Positions 8,605 to 16,670 of a DNA stretch of 64,000 bases are shown piece after piece. The stretch lies in NCBI RefSeq assembly GCF_000732325.1, contig NZ_BBIW01000014.1, forward strand, positions 1 through 64,000. Reading direction: 5' to 3'. The translations under genes were made by a program, and so were the position numbers. A model generated the notes under the pieces. The model was given only the letters and a program-made list of their open reading frames with translations, ran no database searches and was not told the DNA's origin. Origin of the DNA: Paenibacillus sp. TCA20. Its GTDB lineage: Bacteria > Bacillota > Bacilli > Paenibacillales > Paenibacillaceae. The first letter of the stretch is position 1. Each line of letters starts with the position of its first letter.

Positions 8605-8753
8605 CAAGAGCTTACTGCCATTTTTACAGTAACAATGTATCAGCCATTATTATTTAATATTATGAATTGCACGAATTTGAATTAGATTCACATTTTTTCT
8701 AAAGCAAGCTTGCTAATTGACTATTCACATATGACAAAAAGGAGTTCAGGAGA

Positions 8754-10097
8754 ATGGGGAAATATTTTGGTACTGATGGAGTCAGAGGGGTTGCTAATAA
8801 AGAATTAACGGCAGAGATGGCCTATAGCATTGGACGCTGTGGAGGATATGTACTCGCTGGAGGCGTAGACCGTCCGAAAGTGGTCATCGGGATGGATACA
8901 CGTATTTCAGGGCTCATGCTGGAATCGGCGCTCGTTGCAGGCCTCCTGTCCATTGGTGCGGATGTTATTCGTCTTGGTGTGGTTTCGACACCAGGCGTAG
9001 CATATCTAACACGCACACTCAAAGCAGACGCAGGAGTCATGATTTCTGCATCTCATAATCCGGTGGAAGACAATGGAATCAAATTCTTTGGGGGAGACGG
9101 CTTCAAGCTGTCTGATGAGACAGAGAACAAGATTGAGGAATTGATGGATGCTTATGAAGACACCCTTCCTCGTCCGATCGGCAGCGGTCTGGGCACGGTT
9201 ACGGTCGACGAACAAGCGAAGTTTACTTATCTTGAGTACCTCAAAACAACGGTATCTTCCCAATTCGACGGTTTGAAAATTGTACTGGATTGCGCTAACG
9301 GTGCTGCGTATGAGCTGGCTCCGAAGCTTTTCGCTGATCTTGGAGCCGAAGTGATTACAATCGGTGTTGAGCCAGACGGACTTAACATCAACGAGCAATG
9401 TGGCTCTACACACCCTGAGAAGCTCAAGGAAGAAGTGATTCGCCATGGGGCGGATGCAGGTCTTGCCTTTGACGGCGATGCAGACCGATTGATTGCGATT
9501 GATGAGACGGGAGCCGAAGTGGATGGCGACTTTATTCTGTGCATTTGCGGCGATGCAATGAACCGTGCAGGTAAGCTGCATGATGGAACGATTGTATCCA
9601 CCGTAATGAGTAATATCGGTTTCTACAAGGCAACTGAAAAATTAGGACTTAAAACAGCAAAGACTGCGGTCGGTGACCGTTATGTGATGGAAGAAATGCG
9701 CCGCGGGGGCTATAATCTGGGCGGTGAGCAGTCGGGCCATGTTATTTTCCTAGACTACAACACGACGGGTGACGGTATGCTAACCGCAATCCAGTTAATT
9801 AATACGCTTAAAGAATCGGGCAAGAAGCTGAGTGAGCTGAAAGGCCTGATGAAGCAATATCCGCAAGTGCTGGTCAATGTTCGTGTCGAAGACAAGAGCA
9901 AGTATGAAGGCAATTCGGTTATTGAGGAAGCAATCGCTATGATCGAGAGCAAGCTGGGCGACAATGGACGTGTACTGGTAAGACCATCCGGGACAGAATC
10001 TCTGATTCGTGTTATGGCAGAAGGACCGGACCGTATAGAGCTTGAGCAGTTCGTTGAGCATATCGCGGGTGTAGTTAAGAAGGAACTGGCAGGATAA
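8754..10097 (+). CDS. glmM: Phosphoglucosamine mutase GlmM
   Basis: Converts glucosamine-6-phosphate to glucosamine-1-phosphate on the way to UDP-GlcNAc for peptidoglycan. The 447 residues hold every hallmark: catalytic phospho-serine S100 in SASHNP, metal-binding DGDADR at 240-245, and the phosphate-binding loop RPSGTES at 410-416. The start has AGGAG-type sites upstream (AAAAAGGAGTTCAGGAGA). It follows cdaR after a 149-base gap with no strong terminator, consistent with the known cdaA-cdaR-glmM unit in which GlmM can inhibit CdaA. Confidence 0.97.
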   Translation: MGKYFGTDGVRGVANKELTAEMAYSIGRCGGYVLAGGVDRPKVVIGMDTRISGLMLESALVAGLLSIGADVIRLGVVSTPGVAYLTRTLKADAGVMISASHNPVEDNGIKFFGGDGFKLSDETENKIEELMDAYEDTLPRPIGSGLGTVTVDEQAKFTYLEYLKTTVSSQFDGLKIVLDCANGAAYELAPKLFADLGAEVITIGVEPDGLNINEQCGSTHPEKLKEEVIRHGADAGLAFDGDADRLIAIDETGAEVDGDFILCICGDAMNRAGKLHDGTIVSTVMSNIGFYKATEKLGLKTAKTAVGDRYVMEEMRRGGYNLGGEQSGHVIFLDYNTTGDGMLTAIQLINTLKESGKKLSELKGLMKQYPQVLVNVRVEDKSKYEGNSVIEEAIAMIESKLGDNGRVLVRPSGTESLIRVMAEGPDRIELEQFVEHIAGVVKKELAG

Positions 10098-10120
10098 CCT
10101 GGTTGTCCTGCTCTTAAAAT

Positions 10121-10162
10121 AAGCCCGTGTGACTAGTGTCTAGTTTCACGGGGTTGTTTTTT
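10121..10162 (+). terminator. Terminator after glmM
   Basis: Imperfect hairpin AAGCCCGTG...ACTAG / CTAGT...CACGGGGTT followed by six T. It lies just before the separate glmS promoter. Confidence 0.8.
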
Positions 10163-10203
10163 GGGTATTTATGATGAAATTTGCTTGGAGGTATATTGCT
10201 CCA

Positions 10204-10232
10204 TTGCAAAACTGACATCAGATGCATATAAT
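10204..10232 (+). promoter_or_regulatory. glmS promoter
   Basis: TTGCAA at 10204-10209 and TATAAT at 10227-10232 with a 17-base spacer fit a sigma-A promoter. The predicted start would lie about 50 bases before the ribozyme cleavage site. Confidence 0.7.
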
Positions 10233-10287
10233 GAGTTGTGTGATTCAGACATAGAAAGTGAGGATCGAGGTTACAACAGCATTACAA

Positions 10288-10461
10288 GCGCCAGAACTTG
10301 TTCCAGTGTACGGAACCATTGTTATGTAAAACAATGGACAATGGTCAAGTTGACGAGGTGGGGGTGTTCGAATTGTTCGGCGGGGACCTCCCGGTAATCC
10401 ACCATACCGTAAATCGAGAACGGAAAAGAAACAGGCGACTGTTTTTACAACGAATCGATAG
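10288..10461 (+). ncRNA. glmS ribozyme (GlcN6P-sensing)
   Basis: Self-cleaving RNA in the glmS 5' leader. Glucosamine-6-phosphate acts as its cofactor, and cleavage leads to mRNA decay, lowering GlmS. The conserved AGCGCCAGAACT is present, with cleavage expected between A10287 and G10288. The core GTTGACGAGG, TTCGGCGGGGACCTCCCGG and the 3' helices (CGTAA, ACAGGCGACTGT) follow in the same order as in the B. subtilis ribozyme. The 3' limit is approximate. Unusually, about 290 bases separate it from the glmS start codon. Confidence 0.93.
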
Positions 10462-10752
10462 GTGAAACAAAATTAGAATGTGCACGAGGAGAGCATACTT
10501 CAGCTTTACATGAGTGATGATATGCGTCATCGTGACATTGATCATAGGATAAGACGGAAGTCATTTCATACGATATTAAGGCCATCTATTGAGCTGGCCA
10601 GTTCCAGAACAACATACTGGTTCGTGCTATGTAGCTTGCCGTATAGGGTTAGTCACCCGCATATCAGACTATTGTTTACTCATGTCTATTTGCATGCTGT
10701 TGGTGCATTTCTCCCGTCATGTTCAAACATTCGAATCGGAGGAATTTTACCT

Positions 10753-12585
10753 ATGTGTGGAATCGTTGGATATATTGGAACTAAGAATACGCAAAATGTG
10801 TTGATCGAAGGACTGAAGAAGCTGGAATACCGTGGTTATGACTCTGCAGGTATTGCCGTGTTCACTCCAGAAGGTCTGCAAATTACGAAATCTATTGGTC
10901 GTCTTGCGAACCTTGAAGCTAAGCTGGAAACAGCTCCGCTGCAAGGAAGTGCAGGAATTGGACATACACGTTGGGCAACTCATGGTAAACCATCGGATGA
11001 GAACTCTCACCCGCATACAGACAACAGCCTTAAATTCTCTGTAGTTCATAACGGGATTGTAGAGAACTATCTGGAGCTGAAGGATGAGCTGATCAGTCAA
11101 GGCTGTGTATTTACTTCGGAGACAGATACTGAAGTTATCTCTCACCTGGTTGCTCGTGAGTACGATGGTGATATCGTGAAAGCTGTTCAAAAAGCGATCA
11201 CATACATGCGTGGTGCATTTGCACTCGGCGTTTTGACAGAATATGAGCCGGATAAATTGGTTGCTGTTCGTCAAGCAAGTCCGCTGATTATCGGTCTTGG
11301 TGAAGGAGAGAACTTTATTGGCTCCGATATTCCGGCTATTCTCGAATACACTCGTAACGTGTACATCCTGAATGACGGTGAAATGGCAGTCCTGACACAG
11401 GATTCTGTCGAACTGATGACAATTGAGGGGAATTTTATTTCTCGGGAAATGATTCGTGTCGACTGGGATGCGGTTACAGCTGAAAAAGGCGGATTCGATC
11501 ATTTCATGCTGAAAGAAATCTATGAACAGCCTAAAGCTTATCGTGAGACGATGCTGGGCCGGATTTCTGCAGATCACAAACAAGTATTGCTTCCTGATCT
11601 GAACTTGACGGAAGAGCAAATTAAGAATATTAAGAACATCCAAATTATCGCCTGTGGTACGGCTTACCATGCAGGTCTCGTTGGCCGCAGCATGATTGAG
11701 CATCTGGCTCGCATTCCAGTAGAGACCGATGTTGCTTCCGAGTATCGTTACCGTTCACCAATCGTGAACTCTGATACACTCGTTATCGTAGTCAGCCAAT
11801 CGGGTGAAACAGCAGATACCCTTGCAGCGCTTCGTGAAGCACAGGCTAATGGTGCCCATGTACTTGCGATCACTAACGTGGTGGGCAGCTCCATCGCTCG
11901 TGATGCAAACGACGTGCTTGCAACACTGGCAGGTCCTGAGATTGCTGTTGCTTCTACGAAAGCTTACACTTCTCAGCTGATTGCATTTGCTCTGTTCAGC
12001 TTGTACCTCGCTCAAGTGCGTGGCACTCAAACAGAAGAGACGGTAGCAGGCATCATCGCTGCGATGCAATCTCTGCCTGAGCAAGTGGAGAAAATGCTGG
12101 ATCAAGCGGAGACTATTAAGGATTATGCTGAGCAAATCTCCAGCCATAAGAACCTGTTCTTCATCGGCCGCGGCGTAGACTACGCTGTTGCTCAGGAAGG
12201 TTCCCTTAAGCTGAAAGAGATCTCTTACATCCACTCTGAGGCGTATGCAGCAGGTGAATTGAAGCACGGTACGCTTGCATTGATCGAAGACGGTATTCCG
12301 GTAATTGCCCTGGCAACACAAGAGGATGTACTTGAGAAGACAGTAAGTAACATCAAGGAAGTAAAAGCACGCGGTGCAGACGTTATGGTGATTACGCATG
12401 AAGAGCATGTTGCGAACCTGCTTAAATCCGTAGACCAAGCATATGCAATTCCGAAAACATTGCCGATCCTGACACCAGCACTTTCCGTAGTGCCGCTCCA
12501 GCTTCTGGCATACTACGCATCTCTTGCCCTCGGTCTTGATGTGGATAAACCACGTAACCTGGCGAAGAGTGTAACAGTAGAATAA
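10753..12585 (+). CDS. glmS: Glutamine-fructose-6-phosphate aminotransferase GlmS
   Basis: Makes glucosamine-6-phosphate from fructose-6-phosphate and glutamine, the first step to UDP-GlcNAc. The 610 residues begin MCGIVGYIG, where the Cys becomes the N-terminal nucleophile after Met removal, so the start must be this ATG even though the frame stays open for 91 codons upstream. Glutaminase domain 1-240 (RGYDSAGI, HTRWATHG) is followed by two SIS sugar-isomerase domains (VSQSGETADTLAALREA, FIGRGVDYAVAQEGSLKLKE) and the C-terminal KPRNLAKSVTVE. AGGAGGAA-like site upstream. Controlled by the ribozyme in its leader. Confidence 0.98.
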   Translation: MCGIVGYIGTKNTQNVLIEGLKKLEYRGYDSAGIAVFTPEGLQITKSIGRLANLEAKLETAPLQGSAGIGHTRWATHGKPSDENSHPHTDNSLKFSVVHNGIVENYLELKDELISQGCVFTSETDTEVISHLVAREYDGDIVKAVQKAITYMRGAFALGVLTEYEPDKLVAVRQASPLIIGLGEGENFIGSDIPAILEYTRNVYILNDGEMAVLTQDSVELMTIEGNFISREMIRVDWDAVTAEKGGFDHFMLKEIYEQPKAYRETMLGRISADHKQVLLPDLNLTEEQIKNIKNIQIIACGTAYHAGLVGRSMIEHLARIPVETDVASEYRYRSPIVNSDTLVIVVSQSGETADTLAALREAQANGAHVLAITNVVGSSIARDANDVLATLAGPEIAVASTKAYTSQLIAFALFSLYLAQVRGTQTEETVAGIIAAMQSLPEQVEKMLDQAETIKDYAEQISSHKNLFFIGRGVDYAVAQEGSLKLKEISYIHSEAYAAGELKHGTLALIEDGIPVIALATQEDVLEKTVSNIKEVKARGADVMVITHEEHVANLLKSVDQAYAIPKTLPILTPALSVVPLQLLAYYASLALGLDVDKPRNLAKSVTVE

Positions 12586-12637
12586 TTTATTTTATTAAAT
12601 AAATTCACCACACGCTTTTTTTAATACAGTTAGCAGC

Positions 12638-12677
12638 AAAAACAGTTGTCCCGAAAGGGGTAACTGTTTTTTCTTTT
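12638..12677 (+). terminator. Terminator after glmS
   Basis: Hairpin AACAGTTGTCCC, loop GAAA, GGGGTAACTGTT, then a T run. Confidence 0.88.
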
Positions 12678-12696
12678 ATCTTATAAAGCATTTTCT

Positions 12697-12843
12697 CCCG
12701 AATATCTAGCTTATGGTCCGACTGACATGCGCAAAGCCATTGACGGTCGACAGTCTGGTAACCCCCATGTAAATCGAAGGCTAGCTGCAGCTAACGGGCA
12801 GGGCATTATCTCTGATATCGTTAATTTAATTTGTGGTCGATAA
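12697..12843 (+). pseudogene. IS66-family tnpB (Orf2) remnant
   Basis: Open frame of 48 codons with no start codon. Its first 17 residues read PEYLAYGPTDMRKAIDG, very close to the N-terminal core YLAxGxTDMRKSIDGL of IS66 TnpB. After DG the sequence no longer resembles TnpB, and the rest of the element (tnpA, tnpC, ends) is absent. I read it as a short scar of an old IS66 insertion between glmS and the next gene cluster. Confidence 0.6.
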
Positions 12844-12865
12844 GATACCTTTAAGGAATAAAAAG

Positions 12866-12901
12866 AAACCTTAGCGATATAACCGTCGGCTAAGGTTTTT
12901 G
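12866..12901. terminator. Two-way terminator between glmS side and VOC gene
   Basis: Perfect 10-bp hairpin AAACCTTAGC / GCTAAGGTTT with T runs on both strands, between convergent transcripts. Confidence 0.82.
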
Positions 12902-12925
12902 CAGTTGAATACTATTGAATACCTC

Positions 12926-13390
12926 TTACTCTTTCTGATGTTCGAGAAGTTCAATGAGCAGCTTCAGCTTGGAGGACGTATCCATATAAGCATAGATGTA
13001 TTGTCCAGCGGCATCTTCCCCTTTTTGCAGAACGGGCATGTGCTCACGCTCCATCAGGAGGATCTTCTCTTGCATTCCTTCAACGAAAAAGGCGATATGA
13101 TGAAAGCCTTCGCCATGACGGTCCAAGGATTCACGCCAAGTGGACGGATGATCGTCCGGCTCGATGAGCTCCAACTGAATCGATCCCATATCCAAGAATG
13201 CAAGCTTGGCACGTCCCTCGGTCGGCTTCCCTCTGAACTCCGTAAGTGTAATTCCAAACTCATCTGACCAGAACCAACTGCGATTATCGATGCCGAAGAA
13301 ATCGGCATACGCTTGACTCGCTGATTCAATATCATGGACGAGCAACGCTATTTGCGCAACGGCAGTTGTGCCTAACATGCTTTTAGTCAT
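12926..13390 (-). CDS. VOC-family (glyoxalase/dioxygenase fold) protein
   Basis: 154-residue protein of the vicinal oxygen chelate superfamily. Such proteins act on lactoylglutathione-like adducts, epimerise acyl-CoAs, cleave aromatic rings or bind drugs. Two beta-alpha-beta-beta-beta halves are visible (QIALLVHDIESASQAY, then GFHHIAFFVEGMQE). Likely metal ligands are His in GFHHIAF and Glu in the C-terminal LLIELLE; the usual first-strand His is a Gln (VAQIALLV). Last gene of a minus-strand trio, 23 bases after the nitroreductase gene. GAAGGAGA ribosome site. The substrate cannot be named from sequence. Confidence 0.78.
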   Translation of the reverse strand: MTKSMLGTTAVAQIALLVHDIESASQAYADFFGIDNRSWFWSDEFGITLTEFRGKPTEGRAKLAFLDMGSIQLELIEPDDHPSTWRESLDRHGEGFHHIAFFVEGMQEKILLMEREHMPVLQKGEDAAGQYIYAYMDTSSKLKLLIELLEHQKE

Positions 13391-13413
13391 GCTAAATGTC
13401 TCCTTCGTTACCG

Positions 13414-14046
13414 TCAGAACCTTTCGTTAATCACGATTTGATCCGCTGAAAAACGGTTCGTAGCGTACGCAGGTTGTTCCGCATATCCTGTTGCCACCAT
13501 AACGACAGGAATAAAGCGTTCTGGGATATTTAATTCTTCTCTAAGTGCATCCGCGCTGAAGCCACCAATAGGGCATGTGTCAATCCCGTGAGCTTTTGCT
13601 GCCAGCATGAGCTGCATCGCTGCAAAAGAAGCATTTCGTATGGCATCGTGTACGCCGGCGGTTGCGACATTCTCGTAATAATTGTTGATATCATTCACCA
13701 TATTGTTCACGACGTCTTCCGTCATAGCCCCCGACCGAACCATTTCGTCATATACAGCTTCCGCATTTTTATTCGCCTCCATGTCACCCAAGACAATAAT
13801 GACGGCTGAAGCGTCCGCCACTTGCTGTTGATTGTAGGCTGCGGGCAAGATGCGGTTCTTATTATCCTGATTCTGAATCACGACAAATTTCCAGTGCTGA
13901 AGATTCCATGCCGATGGTGCTGAACCCGCGGCTTCTATAATGGTTTTTAAGGTAGCTGGTGGAATCTCCACACCCGGTTGATACTTTCTTACGCTCCCGC
14001 GTTCTTTCATCACTTGAATAACACTCTGCTCCACAGCGTTTACCAT
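13414..14046 (-). CDS. Nitroreductase-family FMN oxidoreductase
   Basis: 210-residue member of the nitroreductase family, which uses FMN and NAD(P)H to reduce nitro-aromatics, quinones or related electrophiles in the cytosol. The FMN-binding N-terminus RGSVRKYQPG (about 16-25) and SAPSAWNLQHWKF, plus the C-terminal glycine-rich IDTCPIGGF block near 175, are typical. Middle gene of a minus-strand trio under the same probable promoter as the flavodoxin-fold reductase. GAGGTG ribosome site. Role in electrophile defence is inferred from the neighbours. Confidence 0.88.
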   Translation of the reverse strand: MVNAVEQSVIQVMKERGSVRKYQPGVEIPPATLKTIIEAAGSAPSAWNLQHWKFVVIQNQDNKNRILPAAYNQQQVADASAVIIVLGDMEANKNAEAVYDEMVRSGAMTEDVVNNMVNDINNYYENVATAGVHDAIRNASFAAMQLMLAAKAHGIDTCPIGGFSADALREELNIPERFIPVVMVATGYAEQPAYATNRFSADQIVINERF

Positions 14047-14106
14047 AACCGTTACACCTCATCATTTTATTATATTAAAATAGTTTTAATCCGACGAAAC
14101 ATCCCG

Positions 14107-14688
14107 TTAAGCTGGTTTCCGACAGTATTCCAAACCTAACTGGTAAGCTTGCTGCAGCAAACCTTGACGATACTCTGCATTCTCATTCAAGGTATCGTAC
14201 AGGATTTCGACTCTGGAGTCCGGAATGCCCGAATAGCTGGCGATCCCTACATTCAGATGCTGGCTGAGCATCTTGTCGTACTGTCTTTTCTCAAAATGTT
14301 CCGGCGGAGCTCCTGCAAGACCGAGCCATAAAACTTGCCGATGATGCAACTGATTCGCTCCGTATGCAAAACCATTATTCCAAACCCGATCGATATACCC
14401 CTTGAGCATGGCCGGCATGCTGTACCACCAGATCGGAAAGATATACGCGAGCGCATCATGCTTCCTCATTCGTTCCATTTCCGCTTCCACTTCGGGCGAA
14501 TAGATTTTGCGGCTGTCTGACCAATCTGGTTCGTCGGCTTCCCCTAATACCGGGTTAAACCCGTGCCGGTGCAGATCCAGCACCTCCGATTCATGCCCAG
14601 CGTCCTTCAATCCTTGGACGAAGCGCTCCGCGACTGCAAAAGTCAAAGAACTTGTTCTCGGGTGGCATACAACCGATAAGATCCTCAT
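14107..14688 (-). CDS. Flavodoxin-fold NAD(P)H oxidoreductase (quinone reductase-like)
   Basis: 193-residue protein with the NQO1/KefF/MdaB-type fold. The phosphate-binding start MRILSVVCHPRTSS and the IFPIWWYSMPAMLKGYIDRV segment (about residues 77-96) mark the family, which reduces quinones by two electrons with FAD or FMN. The ATG at 14688 is chosen because AAAGGAGG lies upstream; a longer frame to 14754 has none. It is the promoter-proximal gene of the trio and faces a TetR gene across a 220-base divergent region. Confidence 0.87.
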   Translation of the reverse strand: MRILSVVCHPRTSSLTFAVAERFVQGLKDAGHESEVLDLHRHGFNPVLGEADEPDWSDSRKIYSPEVEAEMERMRKHDALAYIFPIWWYSMPAMLKGYIDRVWNNGFAYGANQLHHRQVLWLGLAGAPPEHFEKRQYDKMLSQHLNVGIASYSGIPDSRVEILYDTLNENAEYRQGLLQQAYQLGLEYCRKPA

Positions 14689-14772
14689 CGTGAAATGAAC
14701 CTCCTTTCTTAGGATGTGTGCTGCAGAGAAGCTAACCCATAACAAGCTAGCCACACTTATTACTTTACTTAT

Positions 14773-14832
14773 GGTAAGTTATAATTTTACAAAGGTCAAG
14801 TTAAAATTACCAAAGAATCAATTCAACTTGAC
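14773..14832. promoter_or_regulatory. Candidate TetR operator region
   Basis: The divergent region holds an inverted repeat GTCAAGTT (14795-14802) / AACTTGAC (14825-14832) with a 22-base gap, and a smaller ACTTA-TGG-TAAGT palindrome near 14767-14779. Placement between the TetR gene and the reductase gene suggests an operator. Inference only. Confidence 0.4.
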
Positions 14833-14908
14833 TAATTGTTCATTTAAACTTTATGATCATGGAGATTATGTCTCACTCATTTATAAAAATACTGGAGGTA
14901 ATAAGCGT

Positions 14909-15502
14909 ATGGGGGAGATTCGTAATGCCGAACGTACGCGAAACAATATATTCGCTGCGGCACGTAAAGAATTTTTCGAAAAAGGATATACAGGAGCTCG
15001 TTTGGAGGCCATAGCGGCGGGCGCCGGCGTGAAAAAGCAATTGCTTTATCACTACTTCAAAGGTAAAGAAGACCTGTTCGAGGCCATGTTAGAGCAAATG
15101 CCGGATAAAGAACCGGGGTGGGCTTCCATGAATCCTACCGATCCTGTTCATATTGCGGAGCACCGGTTTAAAGTCAATGCCCAGCTTAGGATGGATTTTT
15201 TAAGATTTACCACCTGGGAAGCTCTCGAGAAACAGCCCGAACAGCCTAACCGAAAGAAAAAGAGAGAGGCTGCGCTTCAAGCCTATGTGGACGATATGAA
15301 AGCCAAGAAGGCGGCCGGTCTGGTTCCCGAAGATCTGGATCCGGTTATGCTGACGCTAGCTCTTATTTCTTTATCCAACTATCCTCTGATCTTAGGCGAT
15401 GTTACTAAAATGGTTACCGGGAGCGAATCTACCGACCCGCAATTTCAAGAGAATTGGGCGAACTTCCTTACGCAGCTCAGCGCGCGAATTTTTAGGGAAT
15501 AG
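14909..15502 (+). CDS. TetR/AcrR-family regulator
   Basis: 197-residue repressor-type protein. The N-terminal helix-turn-helix spans about residues 10-55 (NIFAAARKEFFEKGYTGARL, LLYHYFKGKEDLFEAML), followed by a ligand-binding helical domain of the AcrR/YcdC kind. The ATG at 14909 has GGAGGT nine bases upstream. It is transcribed away from the reductase-nitroreductase-VOC trio, so it probably controls both directions and senses an electrophile or quinone. That ligand is a guess from context. Confidence 0.86.
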   Translation: MGEIRNAERTRNNIFAAARKEFFEKGYTGARLEAIAAGAGVKKQLLYHYFKGKEDLFEAMLEQMPDKEPGWASMNPTDPVHIAEHRFKVNAQLRMDFLRFTTWEALEKQPEQPNRKKKREAALQAYVDDMKAKKAAGLVPEDLDPVMLTLALISLSNYPLILGDVTKMVTGSESTDPQFQENWANFLTQLSARIFRE

Positions 15503-15520
15503 ATCCGTTTTTAACGTCTC

Positions 15521-15613
15521 ACTGACACAAATGAATGTGAACAAGCCTTGATGACGACCGCTGTTCAGAATATGAGAAAGATGGCCCTACACTTGGCCAA
15601 GCAGGCTATTTGA
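15521..15613 (+). pseudogene. Transposase C-terminal remnant
   Basis: Open frame without a start codon ending ECEQALMTTAVQNMRKMALHL. This resembles the tail of IS1182/IS5-like DDE transposases, where a QALLTAAVQNMKKMA-type helix ends the protein. Upstream transposase sequence is absent. Only about 25 residues support it. Confidence 0.42.
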
Positions 15614-15838
15614 GGGCGATCTTTACGATTTGGTCTACCAATTCAATCATTCTCCATCACTTGCAGGAGTGTCTAACTAAAAACTCTCACAAGAAGCTTT
15701 TTTCTCTTCAGTCTGGGACACAACCTCAAGGTTGTGTCTTTTATATGCTTGGCGTGTCCAGAGGCACGCATCTCCAAGGTGGTGAAAATCCGGTCGCGGG
15801 AGGGGCAAGGTGTTCGTTCAGAATGAAAGGGGTATTTC
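15614..15838 (+). other. Intergenic stretch with hairpins, origin unclear
   Basis: No gene is supported here. It holds the ACACAACC hairpin at 15717-15742 and, at about 15750-15815, a G+C-rich block with a GCGTG...CACGC stem and a GGTGAAAATCC string. The second block has the look of structured RNA or a mobile-element end. It lies between a transposase scar and A+T-rich orphan genes. Confidence 0.35.
15717..15742 (+). terminator. Short terminator-like hairpin
   Basis: GACACAACC, loop TCAA, GGTTGTGTC, then TTTT. Perfect nine-base stem; T run is short. Confidence 0.6.
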
Positions 15839-16213
15839 ATGAATATTACGAAGTATATTGAAGAAATTCTAGTTGATAGATTTGCTCAATTTGGATTTAA
15901 ATATGAGAAATCGGATTTTAATTGGACTTTTATAAGAGAGAATGGTGGGGTAAAGGAATACATCGAAATTGAAAAAAGTGAGTGGTACAAAAATGCAATA
16001 AGATGTGAGTACCGAAAGGGCACTTCTTCTAGAAATACGATTGCCTTTCTGAGAGATCGGATAGAACAAGTCCATGTTTATTCAGATGAAACGACTCTAA
16101 GAGAAGAATTAGAATCTATAGTAGAGGTAACAGAAAAATTTGCTATGGATTGGTTTGAAACCATAAAGGTTGGGGTTAAAAGTTCTCCAGATAATTTTCT
16201 AGGAAGTGAGTGA
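15839..16213 (+). CDS. Hypothetical protein, A+T-rich gene
   Basis: 124-residue protein I do not recognise. It is soluble, charged and begins MNITKYIEEILVDRF, a pattern reminiscent of DUF4304-type or immunity-like small proteins, but this is only an impression. Key visible features are a central FIRENGGVKEYIEIEKSEWY segment and acidic C-terminal helices. GAAAGGGG precedes the ATG. Base composition is clearly more A+T rich than the flanking genes, which fits recent transfer alongside the nearby transposase scar. The same frame continues after its TGA into the next small open frame. Confidence 0.6.
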   Translation: MNITKYIEEILVDRFAQFGFKYEKSDFNWTFIRENGGVKEYIEIEKSEWYKNAIRCEYRKGTSSRNTIAFLRDRIEQVHVYSDETTLREELESIVEVTEKFAMDWFETIKVGVKSSPDNFLGSE

Positions 16214-16255
16214 AATATTACAATACAGTCTTTTATAAGTGAAAATAATATTGAC

Positions 16256-16456
16256 TTGAACAATCCCCAATCAATATTGACTTTAGACAATTTACTAAAA
16301 AAGGAGATATCGAGAGAGGATATATATTCAGTTAGCTACTGTTTCGGGGAGATTACAAGACATCATCTCGGGGGAGAATGGGATGTTCATTCAGAAGATG
16401 GACCTTTTTATAAAGAATATCGCAGGCTCAAAAGAAATGACTCTCAAACCATATAA
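16256..16456 (+). CDS. Hypothetical small protein or broken gene
   Basis: 66 codons from a TTG start, in the same frame as the previous gene and 42 bases after its stop. No good ribosome site precedes the TTG. The open frame actually runs back to the previous stop, passing ATACAGTCTTTTAT where an ATA stands in a position that would suit a start, so an original start may have been lost. The peptide (VSYCFGEITRHHLGGEWDVH) is not recognised. It may be the damaged partner of the upstream gene. Confidence 0.4.
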   Translation: MNNPQSILTLDNLLKKEISREDIYSVSYCFGEITRHHLGGEWDVHSEDGPFYKEYRRLKRNDSQTI

Positions 16457-16670
16457 TCTGGTCATGAAGACAATGGTGACTCCTAATGAGTTAAGTTTAT
16501 TGTATTTTTTTGAAATTTTCAAAAATGCAGCTAATGAAATGAATTAAATCAATATAATTGGAGAAATATCTATCTGAACAATTAGAGCAAGCGTCATGTT
16601 TATCTTTATATCCCTATTACCTTTACAGTCACAGTAGTTTAAACTATCATGAAATGGTGGGGGTGCTGAG

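Noticed and set aside
10480-10752. A 91-residue N-terminal extension of GlmS
   Set aside because: GlmS needs Cys directly after the initiator Met; the extension lies in the ribozyme leader and has no ribosome site that fits.
10747-11703. Long minus-strand open frame inside glmS
   Set aside because: It is a mirror of the glmS codon pattern, has no ribosome site and encodes a Cys/His-rich unlikely protein.
15745-15815. Group II intron 5' part (GGTGAAAATCC string)
   Set aside because: The string recalls group II domain I, but no reverse-transcriptase gene, domain V or GUGYG start is present.
15610-15861. 83-codon open frame before the A+T-rich gene
   Set aside because: No ribosome site, crosses hairpins and overlaps the better-supported start at 15839.
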